Below are positions 1-5,149 of a stretch of DNA of 7,740 nucleotides, in pieces. The position numbers and the translations under genes were made by a program. Location of the stretch: assembly GCA_902783355.1 (NCBI GenBank), contig CACZQQ010000437.1:1-7740 (forward strand), read 5' to 3'. The DNA is from an uncultured bacterium. Its GTDB lineage: Bacteria > Verrucomicrobiota > Lentisphaeria > Oligosphaerales > Oligosphaeraceae. The notes under the pieces are model-generated. The model saw only the letters and a program-made list of their open reading frames with translations. It ran no database searches and was not told the origin of the DNA. Within the stretch, counting starts at the first letter, position 1, and every line of letters starts with the position of its first letter.

Positions 1-70
1 CCAGGAGCTTCTGGCGAAAGGCGGCCGCTACAAGACCTTGCACGACCTCCAGTTCGCAAAGGATGCCTAG
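1..70 (+). CDS. ABC exporter ATPase domain, C-terminal tail (partial)
   Basis: Only the last 22 codons (2-67) and the TAG stop (68-70) are inside the window; the start lies to the left. The readable peptide contains ELLAKGGRYKTLHDLQF, the usual ending of the nucleotide-binding domain of MsbA/LmrA-type ABC exporters, just after the H-loop and the 'G.H.ELL' segment. The complete exporter later in this window has the matching ELLAKNGKYAEMYR ending, which supports the assignment and means two paralogous exporter genes flank the purine, topoisomerase and galactosidase genes. Substrate and subfamily cannot be judged from so short a piece. The stop codon is followed, one base later, by a long palindromic element. 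Confidence 0.7.
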   Translation, partial: QELLAKGGRYKTLHDLQFAKDA

Positions 71-71
71 C

Positions 72-180
72 GTGCACAGCCGCGGGCTGTGCACTCAGGA
101 CGGTATCCGAAAGTGACTTTGCCCCCTTGGACCAGTCAATTTCGCCCGCCGTCCTGAGTGGGCAGCCCGCGGCTGCCCAC
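72..180. repeat. 109-bp imperfect palindrome made of three abutting hairpins (REP/BIME-like)
   Basis: The whole segment is an in-register inverted repeat centred on base 126: every pair sums to 252, with few mismatches. It also folds locally into three hairpins with no base between them. Hairpin A (72-81 with 85-94) is a perfect 10-bp stem with loop GCG. The central hairpin (95-157) has a perfect 9-bp closing stem (95-103 with 149-157), a 4x4 internal loop, then 10 of 11 pairs (108-118 with 134-144). Hairpin B (158-167 with 171-180) is a perfect 10-bp stem with loop CGC. A and B are inverted copies that differ at bases 75-76/90-91 versus 161-162/176-177, and in each the two sides changed together. 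Two inverted palindromes joined by a spacer, lying just after a stop codon, resemble a BIME (paired REP elements). It could also act as a transcript-end structure for the upstream gene, though no U-tract follows. The structure is seen directly; the REP/BIME name is inference. Confidence 0.75.
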
Positions 181-210
181 AGACAAGAAGCCCGCAGCCG
201 CCCACAGACA
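164..210 (+). repeat. Degenerate direct repeat of the palindrome's right edge
   Basis: Bases 164-185 and 189-210 match at 20 of 22 positions with a 25-base period. The first copy covers the right arm of hairpin B and the five bases after it; the second lies between the palindrome and the ribosome-binding site of the AICAR transformylase gene. The two differences (171/196 and 174/199) mean the second copy no longer forms the same stem. It looks like a partial tandem duplication or a decayed extra copy of the element's end. The rest of the 71-247 spacer, about 211-231, is C-rich and holds no recognisable promoter. Confidence 0.6.
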
Positions 211-231
211 GTTTTCCCCAACCCACCACCC

Positions 232-237
232 AAGGAG
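232..237 (+). promoter_or_regulatory. Shine-Dalgarno site for the AICAR transformylase gene
   Basis: AAGGAG lies 10 bases before the ATG at 248. It decides between that ATG and an in-frame ATG at 158, which has no such site and lies inside hairpin B of the palindrome. Confidence 0.8.
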
Positions 238-247
238 ACCCACCACC

Positions 248-1369
248 ATGGCAGAAGAGAAAATCAACCGGAAGACCTACCTCACCCAGAACAAGGGCGA
301 CTTCGCCGAAACCACCGAGTTCTTCGGCCGCAAATATGTGAAGGTGGACGACCTGCGCTACGGCACCAACCCCCACCAGACCGCCGCCTACTACAAGCCC
401 GTCGACGACGCCAACTGCATCATCGGCAACATGAAAGTCCTCAAGACCGGCAAGAGCGGCCTCTCCCAGACCAACCTGGAGGACATCAGCTACTCCCTCA
501 ACATCGTCAAGTTCTTCAACGTGCCCGCCTGCGCCTGCATGAAGCACGTGAACCCCTGCGGCGCGGCCGTGGCCGCCCCCGGCGAGAGCCTGAAGCAGGT
601 CTACATCAAGGCGCGCGACTGCGACCCGCGCGCCGCCTTCGGCTCCGTCATCGCCTTCAACGTGCCCGTCGACGAGGAAACCGCCACCGAAATCATGTCC
701 ACCTTCGTGGAATGCGTCGTGGCCCCCGCCTATACGCCCGAGGCCCTCGCCGTCTTCACCAACCCCGACGTCAAGCTGGACAAGCAGGTCCGCATCCTCC
801 AGTGCGGCGACAGCGCCAAGCTGCCCAAGTACGTCGGCGACGACGTGAGCGGCTGCCGCACCTTCAAGACGCTGGCGGACGGCTCCGTGGTCGTCTCCGA
901 GCCCCTGCTGACCCATCTGCATTCCGTGGCCGACCTCAAGCCCGCCGCCGCCGACAGCAAGACCCTCGGCCATGTCGAGAGCACAGTCAAGGCCACCCCG
1001 CAGCAGCTGGCCGACCTGTTGGCCGCCTGGTACATCAACATCTCCGTGCGCTCCAACGGCGTCATCATCGTCAAGAACGGCGGCACGTTGTGCGTCGGCA
1101 CCGGCGAGCAGGACCGCGTAGGCGCCGTCGAGAAGGCCATGGACAAGTTCAAGTCCAAGTACGAAGGCAAGGAGAGCATCCAGGGGGCGGTCATGGCCTC
1201 CGACGGCTTCTTCCCCTTTGCGGACGGCATCGAGGTGGCGGCGAAGGAGGGCGTCACGGCGGTCATCGCGCCCGCCGGCTCCATCAAGGACGCGGAGGTC
1301 ATCCAGCGCGCCAACGAGCTCGGCGTCGCCTTCTTCCATGCGCCCGAGCGCGTCTTCTCTCATCACTAA
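248..1369 (+). CDS. purH: Stand-alone AICAR transformylase (PurH C-terminal domain only)
   Basis: Phosphoribosylaminoimidazolecarboxamide formyltransferase transfers a formyl group from 10-formyl-THF to AICAR to give FAICAR, the penultimate step of de novo IMP synthesis, in the cytoplasm. The 373-residue product carries the AICARFT landmarks in order: LRYGTNPHQ (36-44), the catalytic Lys-His motif KHVNPCG (99-105, His100), AFGSVIAFN, RSNGVIIVKNG (from 268), GTGEQDRVGAVE (from 284) and ASDGFFPFADGIE (317-329). It ends in a PurH-like GVTAVIAPAGSIKDAEVI segment. Bifunctional PurH is about 530 residues; the N-terminal MGS-like IMP cyclohydrolase domain is absent, so ring closure must be done by another protein. 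The ATG at 248 is chosen for its Shine-Dalgarno site; the extra 30 residues available upstream are translated palindrome. The stop is 30 bases before the topoisomerase start. The family is certain; monofunctionality is inferred from length and the clean start. Confidence 0.93.
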   Translation: MAEEKINRKTYLTQNKGDFAETTEFFGRKYVKVDDLRYGTNPHQTAAYYKPVDDANCIIGNMKVLKTGKSGLSQTNLEDISYSLNIVKFFNVPACACMKHVNPCGAAVAAPGESLKQVYIKARDCDPRAAFGSVIAFNVPVDEETATEIMSTFVECVVAPAYTPEALAVFTNPDVKLDKQVRILQCGDSAKLPKYVGDDVSGCRTFKTLADGSVVVSEPLLTHLHSVADLKPAAADSKTLGHVESTVKATPQQLADLLAAWYINISVRSNGVIIVKNGGTLCVGTGEQDRVGAVEKAMDKFKSKYEGKESIQGAVMASDGFFPFADGIEVAAKEGVTAVIAPAGSIKDAEVIQRANELGVAFFHAPERVFSHH

Positions 1370-1399
1370 TTCATTCATTTCCAGTAAGTTACGATACGA

Positions 1400-3682
1400 A
1401 TGCGCAAGGACGACGAAGACAACCTGATTGACGAGGACGACGGCAGCCTGGAGGCGGCGGAGGCCACGCGGGCGGACGCCGAGGAGACCGACCCTGCCGA
1501 CGAGGAGGCGGAGGCTGCCGGCGGACACGCCCTGCAGGACGACCAGGGGGCCGACGCGCTGCGCGAGCTCATGCAGCAGTACTTCTTGGAGTACGCCTCC
1601 TACTGCATCAAGGACCGCGCCATCCCCGACGTGGACGACGGCCTGAAGCCCGTCCAGCGCCGCATCCTCCATACGCTCTCCACCATCGACGACGGCCGCT
1701 TCCACAAGGTGGCCGGCGTCATGGGCGAGACGATGAAGTACCACCCGCACGGCGACGCCTCTATCAAGGACGCGCTCGTCGTGCTGGCCAACAAGGAGTA
1801 CTTCATCGACCGCCAGGGGAACTTCGGCAACATCGTCACGGGGGACCCCGCCGCCGCCGGCCGTTACATCGAGTGCCGTCTGACGAACTTCGCGCGCGAG
1901 GTGCTCTTCAATCCGCAGCTGACGGAGTATGTGCCCTCCTACGACGGCCGCTCGAAGGAGCCCGTGCAGCTGCCGGCCAAGGTGCCGGCGCTGCTCATGC
2001 TCGGCTCCGACGGCATCGCGGTCGGCATGGCCACCCACATCCTGCCTCACAACTTCAACGAGTTGCTGCAGGCGCAGATCGCCATCCTGCGGGGCGAGCC
2101 CTTCAAGGTGCTGCCCGACTTCCAGGTGGGCGGCCTCATGGACGCCTCCGAATACGACGACGGCCGCGGCCGCGTGGTCGTGCGCGCGCGCATCGAGGCC
2201 GATGGCGAAAAGCGCGTCGTCATCAAGGAGATTCCGGCCTACACGACGACGGAATCCGTCATCACCTCCATCAAGGAGGCCATCAGCGCCGGAAAGCTCA
2301 AGATCAACGAGATCAACGACTTGACGGCGGACACGGTGAACATCGAGATGGAGCTGCAGCGCGGCGTCTACGCGGAGGAGACCATCCAGGCGCTCTACGC
2401 CTACACGGAGTGCCAGAAGAGCATCAAGTCGAACCTGCTCGTCATCCAGAACAACGTCCCGATGAAGATGACAGTCTCGGATGTGCTGAGGCGCAATACG
2501 GAGCAGCTGAAGCGCTATCTGACGCGGGAGCTGGAGCTGCGCCTGGCGGCGGAGCTGGAGCAGCTGCAGGCCAAGTCGCTGGAGCGCATCTTCATCGAGA
2601 ACCGCATCTACAAGAGCATCGAGAAGTGCACCGAACTCAAGAAGATCTACGCGGCGGTGCGGACGGGGCTTGAGAAGTTCCGCGAACAGCTCGTCCGTGA
2701 CATCACGGACGACGACATCACGCGCCTCCTCCAGATCCCCATCCGCAGGATCTCCCTCTTCGACTTGAAGAAGAATCAGGACGACATCGCCGCCATTCTG
2801 GAGGAGAAGCGCGTCACGGAGGCGGATTTGGCCGACACCGTCGCCTACACCATCCGCTTCATCCAGGGGCTCCTGGAGAAGTACGGGCCGCTCTATCCGC
2901 GGCGCACCCAAATCACCTCCGTCGAGAATGTGGACAGGCGCGAAATCGCGCGGCGCGACATCAAGGTCTACCACGACAGGCTCAACTACTTCGTGGGCAC
3001 CAGCGTCAAGCCCTCCAACAAGAACGACCAGCCGCTCCTCTGCACCGAGTTCGAGCAGCTGCTCCTCCTGCGCACCGACGGCACATGCACCGTCATTCCC
3101 ATCGCCGACAAGACCTACGTCGGACAGACCAAGTACCTCTTCATCTACGACAAGACGCAGGTCTTCTCCATCCTCTACCACGACAAGAAGGAGGGGACCT
3201 GGTACGCCAAGCGCTTCTGCGTCGGCGCCACCATCCTCAACAAGGAATACCACGTGGTGCCGGAGGGCTGCGTCATCGACGCGCTCTACACCAACGCCGG
3301 CGTCCGCGTCTCCCTGGAGCTGCCTGTCAACCGCCGCCGTGCCTCCAACGCGGTCGAGGTCAATTTCGACGAGATCCCCATGCGCTCCCGCGAGGCGCGC
3401 GGGCTGAAGGTGACGCACTACCCCGTCTTGAATGTGGTCGTGCTCGACAAGGGCGGCGCGGCGGCGGAAGGGGCTTCCGCGCCCGAAGCCGCAAGCGACG
3501 GCGGGACGCCTCCCGAACCCCCTGCGCCTGCCGCAGAAGCGCCCGCGCCTGAAGCCACTAGCGACGGCGGGACGCCTCCCGAACCCCCTGCGCCTGCCGC
3601 AGAAGCTCCCGCGCCCGAAGCCGCTTCTGCGGCTCCCGCGCGCCCCAAGCAGGACGACCTCCCCTTCTTCGCTGGTTTCTAA
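1400..3682 (+). CDS. parC: DNA topoisomerase IV / gyrase-like subunit A (ParC-type)
   Basis: This is the DNA-cleaving subunit of a type IIA topoisomerase. With a ParE/GyrB partner, not seen here, it passes one duplex through another to decatenate or relax DNA. The 760-residue product has the winged-helix core DVDDGLKPVQRRIL (77-90), the HPHGD motif (115-119), and RYIECRL with the DNA-linking tyrosine at Tyr156. These are followed by the tower (EPVQLPAKVPALL, then GIAVGMATHILPHNF), a long charged coiled-coil region (about 370-500) and a C-terminal DNA-wrapping-like domain (about 510-680). No canonical GyrA box (QRRGGKG) is visible, favouring topo IV over gyrase. The sequence fits the ParC branch I recall from Bacteroidetes and Chlamydiae. 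Unusual parts are an acidic N-terminal extension (18 Asp/Glu in residues 4-38) and a Pro/Ala/Glu-rich repeat tail ending in QDDLPFFAGF. The ATG at 1400 has no clear Shine-Dalgarno site; the next in-frame Met is residue 58, at the start of the conserved core, so the extension rests on the weaker start. Confidence 0.92.
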   Translation: MRKDDEDNLIDEDDGSLEAAEATRADAEETDPADEEAEAAGGHALQDDQGADALRELMQQYFLEYASYCIKDRAIPDVDDGLKPVQRRILHTLSTIDDGRFHKVAGVMGETMKYHPHGDASIKDALVVLANKEYFIDRQGNFGNIVTGDPAAAGRYIECRLTNFAREVLFNPQLTEYVPSYDGRSKEPVQLPAKVPALLMLGSDGIAVGMATHILPHNFNELLQAQIAILRGEPFKVLPDFQVGGLMDASEYDDGRGRVVVRARIEADGEKRVVIKEIPAYTTTESVITSIKEAISAGKLKINEINDLTADTVNIEMELQRGVYAEETIQALYAYTECQKSIKSNLLVIQNNVPMKMTVSDVLRRNTEQLKRYLTRELELRLAAELEQLQAKSLERIFIENRIYKSIEKCTELKKIYAAVRTGLEKFREQLVRDITDDDITRLLQIPIRRISLFDLKKNQDDIAAILEEKRVTEADLADTVAYTIRFIQGLLEKYGPLYPRRTQITSVENVDRREIARRDIKVYHDRLNYFVGTSVKPSNKNDQPLLCTEFEQLLLLRTDGTCTVIPIADKTYVGQTKYLFIYDKTQVFSILYHDKKEGTWYAKRFCVGATILNKEYHVVPEGCVIDALYTNAGVRVSLELPVNRRRASNAVEVNFDEIPMRSREARGLKVTHYPVLNVVVLDKGGAAAEGASAPEAASDGGTPPEPPAPAAEAPAPEATSDGGTPPEPPAPAAEAPAPEAASAAPARPKQDDLPFFAGF
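3479..3622 (+). repeat. 66-bp in-frame tandem repeat in the ParC tail
   Basis: Two 66-bp units (3479-3544 and 3545-3610) are nearly identical, and a third begins at 3611 and diverges after about 12 bases. Each encodes a 22-residue block of the form APEA-x-SDGGTPPEPPAP-AAEAP. The differences cluster in the first five codons of the unit and in one Ala codon near its end; the middle is identical in DNA, including synonymous positions, pointing to recent duplication. The unit length is a multiple of three, so copy changes keep the frame. The encoded segment is proline- and alanine-rich, probably disordered, and links the folded C-terminal domain to the final QDDLPFFAGF peptide. Confidence 0.9.
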
Positions 3683-3695
3683 TCTGTTCATAATC

Positions 3696-3701
3696 AAGGA
3701 G
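3696..3701 (+). promoter_or_regulatory. Shine-Dalgarno site for the GH4 gene
   Basis: AAGGAG lies 11 bases before the ATG at 3713, inside the 30-base gap after the topoisomerase stop. That gap shows no terminator hairpin, so the GH4 gene may be read from an upstream promoter. Confidence 0.8.
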
Positions 3702-3712
3702 TTGTAAAAATC

Positions 3713-5062
3713 ATGACAAAAATCACCTTCATGGGGGCCGGCAGCACGGTCTTCGCCCGCAACGTCATCGGCGACTGCCTCTGCCGCCCTGCCCTCCAGG
3801 ACGCGGAATATGCGCTCTACGACATCGACGGCGAGCGCCTCAAGGAGTCCAAGTTCATCCTGGACGTCATCAACCAGAACATCAACGGCGGCAAGGCGAA
3901 GATCACGCCGTATCTGGGCGTCTCCAAGCGGAAGGCGGCCCTGAAGGGCACGAACTTCGTGGTGAACGCGATTCAGGTGGGCGGCTACGAGCCCTCCACC
4001 GTCATCGACTTCGAGATTCCGAAGAAATACGGCCTGCGTCAGACCATCGCGGACACGCTGGGCATCGGCGGCATCTTCCGCGCCCTGCGCACCATTCCCG
4101 TCATGCTGGACTTCGCGCACGACATCGAGGACGTCGCGCCGGATGCGTGGCTGCTGAACTACACGAACCCGATGGCGATGCTGACGGGCGCCATGCTGCT
4201 GGGCACGGGCGTCAAGACGGTCGGCCTCTGCCATTCGGTGCAGGTCTGCGTGGAGAGCCTCCTGAGCACGCTGGGGCTCGACAAGTCGCCGGAGCGCCTG
4301 GCGCGCATCCAGAGCAAGATCGCGGGCATCAACCACATGGCGTGGCTGCTCGAGATCACGGAGGACGGCAGGGACCTCTATCCCGAACTGCGCAAGCTGG
4401 GCGCCGCCAAGCTGAAGGAGTGGCGCAAGGCCCCCAAGGAGAAGAAGTCCGGCAACATGATCCGCATCGCCATGATGCGCGACTTCGGCTACTATGTCAC
4501 CGAATCCAGCGAACACAACGCCGAATACGCCCCCTGGTGGATCAAGAGCGCCTATCCCGAACTCATCGACGAGTTCAACATCCCGCTGGACGAATATCCG
4601 CGCCGCTGCATCAACCAGATCGAAGGCTGGAAGAAGCAGTACAAGGAGCTGCACGACGACCCCAAGCTGGGCCACACGCTCTCCCGCGAATACGGCTCGG
4701 GCATCATCAACGCCATGGTCACCGACGTGCCCTACCGCATCGGCGGCAACGTCCTCAACGACGGCTTCATCCCCAACCTGCCGATGGACGCCGTGGTCGA
4801 GGTCCCCTGCCTCGTGGACCGCAACGGCGTCCAGGGCACCTTCGTGGGCGACCTGCCCATCCAGTGCGCCGCCATGAACCGCACCAACATCAACGTGCAG
4901 CAGCTGACCATCGAGGCCGCCCTGACCCTCCGCAAGGACCACATCTACCAGGCCGCCATGCTCGACCCGCACACGGGCGCCGAACTGCCCGTCGACAGCA
5001 TCAAGAAGATGTGCGACGACCTCATCAAGGCCCACGGCGACATGCTGCCCAAGTACCGCTGA
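3713..5062 (+). CDS. melA: Family GH4 alpha-galactosidase (MelA-like), NAD+ and Mn2+ dependent
   Basis: GH4 enzymes cleave glycosides by an NAD+-assisted redox-elimination route rather than by two carboxylates. The 449-residue protein matches the length and, as I recall it, the sequence of E. coli MelA (about 451). Visible motifs are the Rossmann loop GAGSTVF (8-14) with acidic Asp37/Asp39 after the second strand, QVGGYEPSTV, GLRQTIADTLGIGGIFRALRT, NYTNPMAM (149-156), the metal-ligand Cys in CHSVQ (173-177), the metal-ligand His208 in GINHMAW, and YYVTESSEHNAEY (260-272), followed by NDGFIPNLP and a MelA-like C-terminus. The CHSVQ form fits alpha-galactosidases rather than the phospho-glycosidase branches (CHEI- or CDxP-like), so the likely substrates are melibiose or raffinose-type galactosides. 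There is no signal peptide, so it is cytoplasmic and needs an importer; none is in the window, since the downstream transporter is of exporter type. Substrate specificity is inferred from motifs only. Confidence 0.92.
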   Translation: MTKITFMGAGSTVFARNVIGDCLCRPALQDAEYALYDIDGERLKESKFILDVINQNINGGKAKITPYLGVSKRKAALKGTNFVVNAIQVGGYEPSTVIDFEIPKKYGLRQTIADTLGIGGIFRALRTIPVMLDFAHDIEDVAPDAWLLNYTNPMAMLTGAMLLGTGVKTVGLCHSVQVCVESLLSTLGLDKSPERLARIQSKIAGINHMAWLLEITEDGRDLYPELRKLGAAKLKEWRKAPKEKKSGNMIRIAMMRDFGYYVTESSEHNAEYAPWWIKSAYPELIDEFNIPLDEYPRRCINQIEGWKKQYKELHDDPKLGHTLSREYGSGIINAMVTDVPYRIGGNVLNDGFIPNLPMDAVVEVPCLVDRNGVQGTFVGDLPIQCAAMNRTNINVQQLTIEAALTLRKDHIYQAAMLDPHTGAELPVDSIKKMCDDLIKAHGDMLPKYR

Positions 5063-5063
5063 T

Positions 5064-5091
5064 GTTCTGACTGTGTGCGCAAGGCGCACAC
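5064..5091 (+). terminator. Perfect 8-bp hairpin after the GH4 gene, possible weak terminator
   Basis: Bases 5073-5080 pair perfectly with 5084-5091 around a three-base AAG loop. A T-rich but interrupted stretch (5097-5106) follows after a five-base gap, so this could be a weak intrinsic terminator, but the tract is not a clean U-run. The hairpin is preceded by GTTCTGA (5064-5070), close to the GTCCTGA (151-157) that precedes hairpin B near the window start. It may therefore be a member of the same palindromic repeat family instead. The GTG at 5075 lies inside its stem. Confidence 0.45.
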
Positions 5092-5113
5092 GCGGGTTGG
5101 TTTTCTGTCCAGT

Positions 5114-5137
5114 GCCGGCAACGCACAAGTTGCCGGC
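5114..5137. repeat. Perfect 9-bp hairpin just before the ABC exporter start
   Basis: Bases 5114-5122 pair perfectly with 5129-5137 around the six-base loop GCACAA. It lies 12 bases before the ATG at 5150, where a ribosome-binding site would normally be, and no Shine-Dalgarno sequence is visible. It could hinder or pause initiation or be another palindromic repeat; GTCC (5107-5110) lies just upstream. The structure is seen directly; its function is unknown. Confidence 0.6.
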
Positions 5138-5149
5138 TTCCAGCCTCCC

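Noticed and set aside
72..94. Intrinsic terminator for the upstream exporter gene
   Set aside because: The hairpin is strong but no T-tract follows; the paired inverted organisation fits a palindromic repeat better, although transcript-end protection remains possible.
72..210. CRISPR array or attachment site
   Set aside because: The repeats are inverted or adjacent, with no regular unique spacers, no cas genes, no tRNA and no integrase in the window.
158..247. Upstream ATG extension of the AICAR transformylase
   Set aside because: The added 30 residues are translated palindrome and repeat sequence, there is no ribosome-binding site at 158, and AAGGAG is well placed for the ATG at 248.
1370..1399. 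Possible promoter -10 (TACGAT, 1390-1395) before the topoisomerase gene
   Set aside because: It lies only four bases before the start codon and has no matching -35 at proper spacing.
5075..5149. GTG start giving the ABC exporter 25 extra residues
   Set aside because: The GTG lies in a hairpin stem, has no ribosome-binding site, and the added residues are encoded by hairpins and unlike a family N-terminus; the ATG at 5150 gives normal length.
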